A DNA stretch of 64,000 bases. Origin: Conoideocrella luteorostrata. Its lineage: Eukaryota; Ascomycota; Sordariomycetes; Hypocreales; Clavicipitaceae. Numbering within the stretch: position 1 is the first letter of the stretch; each line of letters begins with the position of its first letter. Location of the stretch: assembly GCA_032433595.1 (NCBI GenBank), contig JASWJB010000031.1:62001-126000 (forward strand), in the 5' to 3' direction. A model generated the notes under the pieces. The model saw nothing but the letters and a program-made list of their open reading frames with translations. It did not search any database and was not told the DNA's origin. A program made the translations under genes and the position numbers. Shown one piece after another: positions 46,256 through 56,951 of the stretch.

Positions 46256-46928
46256 TGGCTAGACAATAAGTCCGAGATTAAAACCTGTGGAGGTTTGAAA
46301 GAAATTATTTAGAAGGCGCATGAGAAATGGCAAGTCATTTTCACCACGGGGAAGTTGATATCAGAATGACCCGCTGCCCCGCCTAGAGCCTACCAAACTT
46401 GATGCCAAGAAAACATAAGAAGTAGTTCTTTTTCTATTTGCGTCGTTGAATTTGTGCATATGGCGTGATTGCAAGCTGTCCTCATTTACATGGAAGGAGC
46501 ATTAATTAACATTAACATAATCCGGTGACAGCCGCGTGGAACCGATTTCGGGTACCACAAGTCCAAACCAAAGCTAACGGGGCTCATGAGCCTAAATGCT
46601 TCTTCTGGGTTCGGATGCTGGATGGTCAACTCCGATCGGAGAAATGTTGCTTTCTCCGACCACTCTCAGCCACAAAAGCACCAAGGATCGGCTTTTAACC
46701 CGCGATTTCATTTCGCAGGCTAAAACCCCACGGGGTAGAAGCCGGGGTTTCGTGCTCGCATAGTTGATTGGATGTGCCCGCGGATCTGTTCACCCAGTGC
46801 TTGTTGGCATATATGATCCGTGGCGATTCCGAACTCGAACAGAATAGCATGAAGCAGACTTATCCAGAACGACAGCATTCTAATTCTACTAGGCACTGTC
46901 GCCGTCCCCTTTTCTTATTTTTGACAAA
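46256..46928. other. Promoter region of MFS transporter with two inverted repeats
   Basis: About 670 bp. A 12-bp palindrome CTCCGATCGGAG lies at 46630-46641, followed by a further CTCCG at 46664-46668. CCCCACGGGG at 46724-46734 sits inside a longer pair of arms, AAACCCC (46722-46728) and GGGGTTT (46743-46749). These may be binding sites for a regulator of the MFS gene; this is inference. No gene is seen. Confidence 0.4.
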
Positions 46929-48900
46929 ATGACAAGTACGGCAGATGATTCCGGCGATGGAATCCACCCCCATCCTCAGCAGACATCCTCCAAGCAGGAA
47001 TTAGACGATGTTCTACAAGTCGAACACGCTACAAAGGCAGCGCCAAACAACGACATCATGGTCGCTGGCCGAGACAAAGCAGCCCAGTTCCTCAAACAAG
47101 CCGACTACCCAGTCATCGTAACACCACAAGACAATACCCGAATCTGCCGCAGGATCGATCTGCACATCTTGCCCATCATGCTGTTTGTCTACTGCCTACA
47201 GTCCCTGGACAAGACCACCTTATCATATGCATCGGTATTTCATCTCATCGAGGACACGCACCTCGTAGGAGAGGAATTCTCTTGGCTGGGATCAACAGTA
47301 TATCTTGCCCAGCTTGTCTTTCAGCCCCTCGTAGCGTACAGTCTGGTCAAGTTCCCGGTGGGCAAGTTTTCGGCCACCATGGTATTTTGCTGGGGGGCCG
47401 TACTTTGTTGTATGACTGCTGCGCATAACTTTGGAGGCTTGATGGCTGCAAGACTGTTTCTTGGCGCGTTTGAAGCATCTGTTGGTACATGTCACCCATG
47501 CGTGCTTTTTACTTCTGAGTCTGTGTTGGGAAGAGCTTTAAGCTGATTTAGTGTGCAGCTCCCACCTTTATTGCGATTGTGCAAATGTGGTATAGGCGAA
47601 AGGAGCAGACGTCGAGAAATGCTTCGTGGTATGCTATGCTTGGCGTTGTTAATATGGTGAGTTGCTTTGGTGGTCTACAAGCAATACAAGGAAAGAATAC
47701 TGACTTGCGGAGTAGTTAGGAAGTCTTTTGACTTATGGCTTGGGCCATATCAATTCTTCGTTGCATTCGTACCAGGTATGTGTGCTACTATGTGCCCGGA
47801 TAATGTGGTTCCAATTGAAGAATGAGCTAACACGGTGCCAGATTATTTTCCTATTTTGCGGATCTATCACTGTCGCATTCTCTGTTGTCATGTTGTAAGT
47901 ACAACTGGCGGCGACGACTGAATCTACGCGGTACTAATCTTGAATAGCATTTTTATGCCTGACTCTCCAATGACGGCCAAGTTTCTCAGCCGCGAGGATA
48001 AGTTTATTGCTATCGAGCGGCTTCGGATGAACCAGATGGGTATTGGGTCCGGAGTCTGGAAATGGGATCATGTAAAAGAGTGCGCGATGGATCCGAAGAC
48101 GTGGCTTTGGTTCTTTCTCATGTTTGTCATTTCGTAAGTCGACTCTCATTCCTTCTCCCTCTACAGAACCAATCTGACTTCCATTGTTTGCCAGCATCCC
48201 AAGCGGTGGCATCTCTACGTTTGGTCCCCTCATCATCCAGTCCTTCGGTTTCGACAAATTCACCACAATTTTGTTCAACATCCCCTTCGGTGCAGTACAA
48301 ATGATAGCTACTCTAGGTGGTGCCTGGCTCGCCGATCGCATCCAGATGAAGTCGCCTGTCTTGCTGCTGCTCTGCCTACCCCCAGTGGCTGGCTGTGTCA
48401 TCCTCATCGTCGTCGGACGAGCAGCCAGCGACAAGGCCGTCCTCCTCGTAGGATACTATCTCATCTCTGTATACCCTGGCATCTCACCACTCATATACTC
48501 CTGGTCCGGTCAAAATACTGCCGGCGACACCAAGAGAAAAGTCACCACGGCAATGCTCTTCGTCGGAGCCAGTGCTGGAAACGTCGTTGGTCCATTACTG
48601 TTCAAGCCTGAAGAAAAGCCTCGCTATGACAGAGGCTTACGGACAAATCTCGCTTTGTTCATCGTGCTGGCATTATTAGTGATTCTTGGCATGTGCTTGA
48701 TTCGCATCTTGAATGCTAGACAGGCGCGAAAGAGAAGAGATGCCGGAAAGGCCGAAAATATCAAGGACTTAAGTATGCAGAGAGCTGCGGAGCAGGATAA
48801 CCAGGTATTAAACCATGTGGAGGAGTCGGAGGCGGTGGGAGACAAGGCATTTGATGATGTGACGGATATGAAGAACGAAGATTTCATTTATGTATATTAG
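46929..48900 (+). CDS. MFS transporter, anion:cation symporter (Dal5-like) family (six exons)
   Basis: Plasma-membrane major facilitator, 552 aa. Exons are 46929-47484, 47559-47656, 47716-47775, 47842-47894, 47948-48133 and 48195-48900; the five GT-AG introns (53-74 nt) all keep frame. About 12 membrane segments are visible, with family landmarks: LPIMLFVYCLQSLDKTTLSYA in helix 1, RLFLGAFEASVAP in helix 4, MWYRRKEQTSRNASWYAMLGVVNM, and GSLLTYGLGHI. The family imports organic anions such as allantoate, nicotinate, pantothenate or tartrate; the substrate cannot be read from sequence. Long polar N- and C-terminal tails with acidic residues lie in the cytosol. It ends 166 bp from the alpha-galactosidase stop. 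Confidence 0.88.
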
Positions 48901-49066
48901 TGCTGCTACTGTTGTATTTGAGCTAGCCTGTCATTATCGATACCCCCACGCTGTAAGCTAACTGTAATCTTGACAAAGAGATTACCTTGGAAATTTTAAT
49001 TGCCACCTACAACCTGCTAAATCAAATTTTCTTATGCTTTTGCTTCTTTTATCATTCGTCCGCTTC

Positions 49067-50656
49067 TCATACAACCTTCACTCCCACCGGGAGTGCAACA
49101 ACCTGCTCGTTCAGGAGGTATCCGCACGATTCGGCAGTTGCAGTGCCATCAGTGGCCTCAGTGAGACACATGCCAGAAACGCCGTTGACGAGGTCTCCGG
49201 AGATCTTGTACGTCCAGGCATCGCTGTGGCAGCCAGAGTGGCGGGACAGAATCTTGCCCTTGGCATCCACGATACACTCATCAGGGCGGAGCAAGCTGTT
49301 GATGTGGCCATCGGCGCGGACAGCCCAGACCTGGGCGTCCGCAGCGTTGCACTTGGCCCAGGTGACCTTGCCGGACTTGTCGTCGGTGAGGCACTTGAGA
49401 GACAGCGTGTTGAAGATCATGCCGGTTGGGGTGACGGGGCTGGGCGTCTTGGATATACGGAAGACGGCAGTGCCATGGGAAGGAACCTGGGACACAGAGA
49501 TGCCACCATCAGTAGCGGCAACCTTGCTTATCTTGCCAGTCCAGAGGTCCTTGACCTGGATGGTCGATTTCCCAAGAGCTTTAGGGGAGAGACCAATGCG
49601 CTCCCATGAGACCTTGATGTTTGCAGGGGCGGCACCGCGGTTGAGAACAGTCAAGAGACGGTCGCCGTTCGCAAGGTTCTTGGTAAGGACGTCCCAGCTG
49701 CCGTCTTGGCTGACGAGAGTAGCTTGCTCAATGAGCTTATCCTGGTTGACAGCAATGATGTCCTTGTTGGTCAGGAAGTTGATGATGTCCTTGGAGAGAG
49801 AAGGGATATGAGCACTGAGGAGGAGAGGAGCAGAGAGACTGCTCCACAAAGCAAACTGGGACTTCTTCTCGTCCATGGAAAGGGAGGGGTGGTCAGGGAT
49901 GAGGAAATCGGGGTCGTTGAAGAAGCCAGGTTTCTGGAAACGGGCGAGACGGACGTTCTGGCCGTAGTTGTACATGATGCTGCTCCATCCATTGCCTTTG
50001 GGATACGTCACCACATCAGCGGAATGGCGTGCAAGCTGACCATACTCAGCGGCCCATACCATGACGGCGTACCAATCGGTCAAGTTCTTTGCGCCTGAGA
50101 AGTAAGCCGGCGCGGAATCAGAGAAAGCCATAGGCTTGCCAGAAGCGGCGATAGCCTTGGGCCATCGGCTGTAGACCTCGTGGTAAGTAGCCTCGCTGTC
50201 ATCAGGCAAGTTGCAGCCATCCATCTTGAGGTAGTCGAAACCCCAGTTCTGGAAGTCTTTGACATCAACGGCCTCATGGTTCAGGGCACCGGGGTAGCCG
50301 CCACACGACAAATTGCCAGCGTCGGTATAGATACCGGGAATGAAGCCCTTGGACCTCATGTAGCTGGTGAGCCAGGGCAAGCCTTTGGGGAACTTGACCG
50401 GGTCCCAGACCATGGAGCCGTTCTTGGCACGCTCTTTTGTGGACCATGCGTCGTCCAAGTTGAGACGGTTGTACCCGGCACTGAGCAGGCCATTCTTGGA
50501 CATGGAGTCGGCGGCGTCAACAAAGATGGACTCGTTGATGTTGGTCATGAATCGGGCCCAGTTGTTGAAGCCCATGGGAGGTAAAGGCAGTACATTCTGC
50601 TGAGCGGCGGCAGAAGATGCCAAGCCGGCAGCGGCCATGACCACCTGGTTCTTCAT
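49067..50656 (-). CDS. Secreted alpha-galactosidase (GH27) with ricin-type lectin tail
   Basis: Single-exon 529-aa secreted enzyme removing terminal alpha-galactose from galacto-oligosaccharides and galactomannan. The signal peptide ends near residue 19 (SSAAAQQ). The GH27 barrel (about 25-300) has nucleophile D146 in YLKMDGCN and the acid/base aspartate within the FFNDPDFL segment at 245-251. A beta domain (about 310-405) follows. Residues about 412-529 form a ricin B-type beta-trefoil (CBM13-like) with repeated CLTD, WAKCNAADAQVWAV and CLTEATDGT segments. This layout matches Aspergillus AglA. The lectin may anchor the enzyme on galactose-rich polymers. A CreA-like GTGGGG element lies about 105 nt upstream (50759-50764), fitting carbon repression. 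Confidence 0.93.
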   Translation of the reverse strand: MKNQVVMAAAGLASSAAAQQNVLPLPPMGFNNWARFMTNINESIFVDAADSMSKNGLLSAGYNRLNLDDAWSTKERAKNGSMVWDPVKFPKGLPWLTSYMRSKGFIPGIYTDAGNLSCGGYPGALNHEAVDVKDFQNWGFDYLKMDGCNLPDDSEATYHEVYSRWPKAIAASGKPMAFSDSAPAYFSGAKNLTDWYAVMVWAAEYGQLARHSADVVTYPKGNGWSSIMYNYGQNVRLARFQKPGFFNDPDFLIPDHPSLSMDEKKSQFALWSSLSAPLLLSAHIPSLSKDIINFLTNKDIIAVNQDKLIEQATLVSQDGSWDVLTKNLANGDRLLTVLNRGAAPANIKVSWERIGLSPKALGKSTIQVKDLWTGKISKVAATDGGISVSQVPSHGTAVFRISKTPSPVTPTGMIFNTLSLKCLTDDKSGKVTWAKCNAADAQVWAVRADGHINSLLRPDECIVDAKGKILSRHSGCHSDAWTYKISGDLVNGVSGMCLTEATDGTATAESCGYLLNEQVVALPVGVKVV

Positions 50657-52874
50657 GGTGAGTTATGCTTTGATTCAGCCGATAGGGTAGTAAAATTGAT
50701 GTGCAAATTAATCAAATTCTCCGGAATGTTGGCGGACCGCGCGCACGGGGAAATGAGTGTGGGGAAGAAATGGTTAATGAAAGCCTCGAGCTCAATTGAT
50801 GACAATGGGATGTTTCAATTATTAAAGATTCTTGCAGATCCGAAGTTCTGAGCCTCGATACTTGTACTTATTCTCGCAAGCCCATTGCCATTATGATACA
50901 GTAATATAGCTACTGTGGAATTGACAAGCTTACATGGTTCGGCCGTTGACGTCTCATCAGCGCATAAAGCAGAGAATATCACCCAAACAAAAAATAAATC
51001 GTTACGGCCAATTTTACGTCACGGCCACCGGCCATCGACATGGGGTTATGGAGACCCTTGCTATCAGAAAGGGAAGCTCAAAGGCGCCAGCCAGAGCGTT
51101 GCGGGGAACCCTCGCTACAAGATAGCCTGGATTGATACGAAAAGCGGCCAAAGCGGAGCAAGACCTTGTATATTAGTGCTGGTTTCGATCGTTTGGACAG
51201 GACTAAGCCCAAGAGCGATAAACATGTACGGAACAAGCACATCTTCTAATTGTTTCCGATGTGCAACGTTGTAAGGTAGCTGCAACGTTGCTTGGGCTTA
51301 ATCTGTTCGTGATCTCCTCCTTTTCTTCAAAGAGCTGCCTGGGGGGCATGATCTTTTCCAGGAACCGAGCTCATGTCCTTTCCCCTCAAATAACGTTTTG
51401 TGGAGATTACGCTCCACTGGGGGGATGGTGCAACTGCTTTTTCTTGCGACTGGAGCCATTTTCATGACAACTGATGCAAGTATGGGCAAGCAATTATAAT
51501 ACGTTACGACGCTGTGAGAGTGTAAAATCTTAAAACGAATGTTGGCGGACATTTTACGTGTTGGAGGAGACGTTGGTTGGACAAATTGCCTCCCGCGATC
51601 CGCCTCGACCCAAGACCAGTCATTAAGTGGTTCGAGAAGCCAGCGAGCTAGTTCTGACGGCACGGCAGTGGCTCAAGAGTCGTCGTCCCATGTTCCGTCG
51701 GCAGAATTGCAGGACCGGGTGATCGCCTTCGCTGCTGGGAAGCAAAGCACAAGCTGGTACGACCGGACGCGAGACCCGGACTCGCGCCGGCTGCCGAGTT
51801 GCCATGCCCCCAGTCCTCAAAACTCTCCGGTGATGCTACCTTTCGTCATATTTTGCCCCTCACGAGCTCTCATATGAAAGTGCGGTCGGTCGGCACGGAT
51901 CAGCGTGCTTCATTGTTCGAAACTCCCTCGCGGCGTTTGGCATATCGTCGTGGATGGAACGTCGCCGTATTCATCGCAACGTTATACGGAGTGTAGATAG
52001 TCAAGCAGCGGTTTTTCTTCCTTTCTCTTTCAACATCTTCAAGACATTATCGTGGCGTGAATTGACTTTATCCTTGGCACATGTGAGAGCTCAATTCCTC
52101 AATCTGTAAATGCGCTCCAATCATCACGAGTTACTTACCTACTAATAGGCACCTCGGTAGGTCATTGTGCAGATCGATGCATCAAATACGGAAGCTCGAA
52201 TGGTGCAAGCTCTTTTCAATAATGCCCTTCCCTGCACCATATCCCCCGGTTGTGGAGAGATCTCCCCCCTCTCCCCCCCATGCATCGGTTACGTTATTAC
52301 TTACCTTCCCAACGGAGCAATCTTGATGACTACGCCGCACACCACTACGGCACGGCACAGCGGTTTAGGACAGTAGAGGTTTCTCTATGCATTTCCGTAT
52401 AAGTTCTGCTAGTTGGTGCAGTGAATTCCTGGTAGATGCCGAACATTGGTGCGCATGGGCGATACACCCACTTATACGCGAAAGAAAGGGGTCGCTGTTA
52501 TCAGGCAGATAAATCATATGATCCTCTATCCTGTCATTATACGACGTTAATATGCAATAAGTGTCGTGTGGTAACATGCACGCCATACTCAATTCTACCG
52601 GTGGGTGACATCTCACCTGGACTGGCGACTGGCATTCATGACAAAGACTTAAAAGAACCCTGATATCCTGCAAAAGTGATATTTCCACTTGTTGAACCCT
52701 CCTGCCACGGAAACTGTCTGAGTTCTTGCTTCAATTCTTGTTTTTCATTCGGGCTGTAACATTGTTTCCCCAAATCATCTACCCGATAAGAGACTACGGA
52801 GTAGACGAGACTGGGTCAATAAAGAATTCTCCATAGCTCCTGACCCGTAGGACATATTGTGAACCTCGGTGGCA
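50657..52874. other. Divergent intergenic region between GH27 and GH35 genes
   Basis: About 2.2 kb shared upstream space of alpha-galactosidase (minus) and beta-galactosidase (plus). Near GH27 it carries GTGGGG at 50759-50764. Near GH35 it carries a perfect TACGGAGTA at 52795-52803 and a C-rich block (CCCCCC at 52261-52280). Several 60-120-codon frames exist, none recognisable. Co-regulation of the two galactosidases from this region is plausible but unproven. Confidence 0.5.
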
Positions 52875-54797
52875 ATGCTAGTCAAGGGCTTGGCAGTTCT
52901 CACCTGGGTGGCGGCTCTGCTGTCGTTCTCGGAGCCTTTCGTCGCGGCTCACCGCAGAAACTTCACTTATGACCGCCACAACTTTCTTCTCGATGGCGCA
53001 CCAATGAAGCTGATAGGGGGTCAAATGGACCCCCAGCGCATCCCGCCTCAGTACTGGACCCAACGACTGCAAATGGCCAAGGCCATGGGCCTCAACACAA
53101 TCTTTTCTTACATATTCTGGAACAATCTTGAGCCTCGTCCCGGGGAGTGGGATTTCGGAGGCCGCAACAACATTTCCCGGTTTATGCGCCTGGCGCAACA
53201 AGAAGGTCTATACGTAGTCCTCCGGCCTGGCCCCTATATCTGCGGCGAGCATGAATGGGGCGGTTTCCCCGCCTGGCTGAGCCAAGTACCCGGCATGGCT
53301 GTCCGCCAGAATAACAAGCCCTTCCTTGATGCAACTAGAGCGTACCTCGAGCAACTGGGCAAGCACCTGGCTAACTCACACATCTCCAAAGGCGGCCCTA
53401 TTCTCATGACGCAGCTGGAGAACGAGTATGGCAGCTTTGGTAAAGATAAAGCTTACCTCCAAGCTACAGCCGATATCTTGAAGGCGAACTTCGACGGATT
53501 TCTCTACACTAACGATGGCGGGGGCAAGGGTTACCTTGACGGCGGAACTCTTCATGGGGTTCTCGCCGAGACCGATGGGTCCCCAAAGACCGGCTTTGAG
53601 AGCCGCGACAAGTTTGTCACGGATCCTACAATGCTTGGCCCTCAGTTAGATGGAGAGTACTACGTCACTTGGATTGATCACTGGTCCAGCAAGTCAACCC
53701 ACCAGTACACTTCGGGAAAACCTGCAGCGACCAAAGGAGTGTTGAACGACCTTGATTGGATTCTTGCTGGCAACAACTCATTCAGCATTTACATGTTCCA
53801 CGGCGGCACTAACTGGGGCTTCGAAAACGGCGGCCTTTGGGCTGACAATCAACTCAACGCAGTTACTTCAAGCTACGACTATGGCGCCCCCCTTGACGAG
53901 GCCGGTCGCCCTACGCAAATCTATCGTCAAATCCGTGAGATGATTTCTAAACACGTTCCTGCCGGGACGATTCCCAATATTCCGAACCTGCCGAATATGA
54001 CCACCGTCGGCGACTTCAGGCTCCAGCCCGCTCTGGCTCTTTGGGACATTCGTGGTGACAAGCCTGCCGCGCAGACTACAAATCCTGCCACAATGGAATC
54101 TTTGGGGCAGGCGTACGGATTTGTCCTCTATGAGCACAAGGTCGCCAAAGCTGTCAGCGGTGTCCTCGCCCCTGGCGATGGACCCCGAGACCGGGTGATT
54201 GTGTATGTCAACGGCGCCAAAGTCGGCGTTATCGACAAGACATATGCCAAACCCGCCACCGTGAAGGTCAATCTGAAGCAGGGCGATCTCCTGCAGCTAT
54301 TCGTCGAGAACTTAGGTCGCATCGATTATAGCCAGCTGCTCAAAGAGCAACTAAAGGGAATTGTCGGCCAGGTCAAGGTGGGAGCCAACACGGTGCTGGA
54401 GGGATGGTCGACGTACTCTATACCATTGTCAAGTCTTCCCAGCACCCTCAACGACAAGACAAAAGCCCCAGAGATTCGAGACGGGCGAACACCTGTCTTC
54501 TACAAAGGCACTCTCAATACTCCCAAGGGCACCTCCAATGACCTGAGCGGTGATACCTTTCTGGCCCTGCCGAACGGCATCAAGGGTAATGTCTGGGTCA
54601 ATGGGAACCACCTGGGACGTTATTGGACCGTTGGGCCTCAGCAGAGTCTCTACGTCCCTGGCGCGTATCTTCATGGAGGGAACAGGCCAAATGACGTGGT
54701 TGTGCTGGAGTTGGAGCCTAAGGCTAATACCGACATGATCGGCCGGGGGCTGGCTACCAGGGTGTGGTCAAACAACCCTGATCCCGATGCCCCTTGA
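52875..54797 (+). CDS. Secreted beta-galactosidase (GH35)
   Basis: Single-exon 640-aa secreted glycoside hydrolase family 35 enzyme. The signal peptide spans about residues 1-26 (LAVLTWVAALLSFSEPFVAA). Catalytic acid/base E184 lies in QLENEYGSFG and nucleophile E261 in DGEYYVTWIDHW; the RPGPYICGEHEWGGFPAWL signature is at about 117-135. It is much shorter than the roughly 1000-aa fungal LacA-type enzymes and resembles the short animal, plant and bacterial GH35 class with two C-terminal jelly-roll domains. The start is the ATG at 52875; a GTG two codons upstream is not used. It removes terminal beta-galactose from plant or host glycans. An MFS carrier follows tail to tail. Confidence 0.93.
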   Translation: MLVKGLAVLTWVAALLSFSEPFVAAHRRNFTYDRHNFLLDGAPMKLIGGQMDPQRIPPQYWTQRLQMAKAMGLNTIFSYIFWNNLEPRPGEWDFGGRNNISRFMRLAQQEGLYVVLRPGPYICGEHEWGGFPAWLSQVPGMAVRQNNKPFLDATRAYLEQLGKHLANSHISKGGPILMTQLENEYGSFGKDKAYLQATADILKANFDGFLYTNDGGGKGYLDGGTLHGVLAETDGSPKTGFESRDKFVTDPTMLGPQLDGEYYVTWIDHWSSKSTHQYTSGKPAATKGVLNDLDWILAGNNSFSIYMFHGGTNWGFENGGLWADNQLNAVTSSYDYGAPLDEAGRPTQIYRQIREMISKHVPAGTIPNIPNLPNMTTVGDFRLQPALALWDIRGDKPAAQTTNPATMESLGQAYGFVLYEHKVAKAVSGVLAPGDGPRDRVIVYVNGAKVGVIDKTYAKPATVKVNLKQGDLLQLFVENLGRIDYSQLLKEQLKGIVGQVKVGANTVLEGWSTYSIPLSSLPSTLNDKTKAPEIRDGRTPVFYKGTLNTPKGTSNDLSGDTFLALPNGIKGNVWVNGNHLGRYWTVGPQQSLYVPGAYLHGGNRPNDVVVLELEPKANTDMIGRGLATRVWSNNPDPDAP

Positions 54798-55168
54798 GGA
54801 TGCTGATGATGCTGCTGCTACTGCTAATGAAGCTGATGATTTGGTGATGGTGCTGTTGACCACATCTCGGTCGCGTCATAGCACATAATATAATTCAAGA
54901 GAGTTCCGATGCTACTGAGCACTGGCGCTGTGTGTGAAATGTCGCATGTAGGGCCGTTATGACGCTGCACTATCGGAAATCCCCTGTATTCCATACGAAG
55001 TTGGTGAGTGGATGGATGTGGCAAAAAAATGTAGCAGTAGACAATGTTTCACAATTAACGAATACCATGGTTCAAAAATATTTGTATGCGCAATTAAATA
55101 AAGTCATAATCATGTCGTGAGTAATCTACCAGTGTATATCCAATGACCACCGGCATCGCCACTTCTCT
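54798..55168. other. Convergent intergenic region with GCTGAT-type repeat
   Basis: A trinucleotide-rich stretch (GCTGATGAT and GCTGCT units) runs from about 54800 to 54856 directly after the GH35 stop, then AT-rich sequence to the MFS stop. No gene is seen. Confidence 0.5.
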
Positions 55169-56826
55169 TTACACCAGGTATCTGAAACCCTTGCGCATGC
55201 GAAGGGCCTCGTCCCCAAGTTGCATGGATTCTGAGGTCTGGTTGCTGTCGTCGATGGTCTCTGATGTCTCCTTCTCCTCCAACTTGCTGTTCAAGCTCTT
55301 CAGCATCTGTCTGAAGAACCAGCAGCCCACAATTGTGACACCAAACATGGAGAGAACGATTCCGTAGCTCTTTCGGTACCCATTGTCCTTGAGGTCCCAG
55401 ACGTACGATCCGGCCACGTTGCCCAGCTGGCTGAAGGCGTTGATGAGCGCAATAGCCACGGCGCGCTTGGCCGGTGGGCGGGGGAATGACGAGCTAATCC
55501 ACGAGTAAAACACGATGAAGCCGGCGTAGGAACCAGCCTGGAGGAAGAGCGCGACGTAACGAGCTGCCACGTTGAGGGTAGACATGTTGATGACGAAACC
55601 GACGACTCCCATAAGGATAGGACCGACAATGTGCCAGAACTGAGTGACGCGTTAGAGCTAAAGCACTAGATGAATAGTAGTCAGGGGGAACGTACCTTCT
55701 CTTGGGTTCGATCGGCGTGCCAGGCATTGATGATGGACACGACGCAGGAGAACACCCAGGGAGGCGAGCTCATAAGAAGCGTGGGAACGTATTCAAAGCC
55801 CAGAGTTCGGGTGAGTGTTGGCTGTGTCATGAACGAAGTCAGTAAAATACGAACGGCAATTGATCACTGTATGGAGCAACATACGAAGAATGCGTTGAAA
55901 GACAGCCCAACCACGTAAGCAGTAAACGTGAACATCATGACGTAAATCTTAGGGTCGGTCAAAGCCATCATCAAACCACCAAAGGCGCCCTGCTCGGCAG
56001 AATCGGTATCCGCTTCGCCGACATCCTCTATCAGACGCAGCTGCGCCACCATTCTCTCCTCCTCGGTGAAACCTCGCGCATTGTGCGGCAAGTCGGGCAA
56101 GATGAAGGCCGCAGAGATGGCGACGCCCATGGTAATAGCACCCTCCAGCCAGAACAGCCAGCGCCAGGCCGCATGGCCCAAGACGCCATCCATGTTGGAT
56201 AGAACACCGGCGCCGACGAGGGCAGAAAAGGCATTGGAAATGAGGTTGCCGCAGAAGAGGATGGCGTTGCGGGTGGTCAGTTCGCGACGAGTGTACCATT
56301 TTGAGAGGATCAGCAGCGCGCCGGGCAGGAAAGCGGCTTCGACGAACCCCAGGAAGAATCGGATAATGACCATGCCGGTGAAGTTCTTGACATTGCCGCA
56401 CAGGGTTGACACGAGACCCCAAGTGAGCATGGAGCACGAGATGTACAGGGACGGTCGTTGGATTTTGTTGATGAACATGTTGGAAGGGACCTGCATCAGG
56501 ATGTATCCCACGTACAAGATACTCAGGCACGTCGCATACTGGGTGTCATCGAGCCGCAGGTCGGCCTGAAGACCCTTGAGTCGTGCGGCGGCAATGTTGT
56601 TACGATCGAGGTAGTTCATGATGTAGATGAGCACGAACAAACTGCACCGCGCATCGAGCTTGCGCTTGAGCTTCTTCTCGACCTCGACTCGACGAGCCGG
56701 GTCCATTTGAGGCAGCTGGGTGGCCTTGGTCTCTGGCCTCACGTCTTCGAGTCTCTCGACGGCATCTTTCTCAATGTCCGTGTGGTACTGTGCCGCAGGG
56801 GCAGGCGTGATCTTGTCGCCAGACAT
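55169..56826 (-). CDS. MFS transporter, anion:cation symporter (Dal5-like) family (three exons)
   Basis: Plasma-membrane major facilitator, 512 aa. The minus-strand exons are 56826-55885, 55821-55696 and 55639-55169; both introns (63 and 56 nt) fall between codons, joining NAFF to PTLTRT and TQEK to FWHIVG. Family landmarks are MNYLDRNNIAAARLKGL in helix 1, VGYILMQVPSNMF, RFFLGFVEAAFLPGALLILSKWY and WRWLFWLEG. About 12 hydrophobic segments lie between polar tails. The substrate is unknown; the family handles vitamins, organic anions and some sugar acids. A galactonate- or sugar-acid-like role beside beta-galactosidase is only a guess from context. A TATA element lies about 117 nt upstream. 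Confidence 0.9.
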
Positions 56827-56942
56827 GATTTTGACTTGAGGTTATGGGCCGGCCAGAACGAGATACACAAGAACAAGCTGAAATGAATAAATTTGGCGGA
56901 GGAGCGTTCTGGGGGAAAGGGGGGGAGCAGTTCTCTGAAGAG

Positions 56943-56951
56943 ATTTATATA
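56943..56951 (-). promoter_or_regulatory. TATA box of MFS transporter
   Basis: The minus strand reads TATATAAAT 117-125 nt upstream of the ATG at 56826, a good core-promoter match. Confidence 0.5.
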
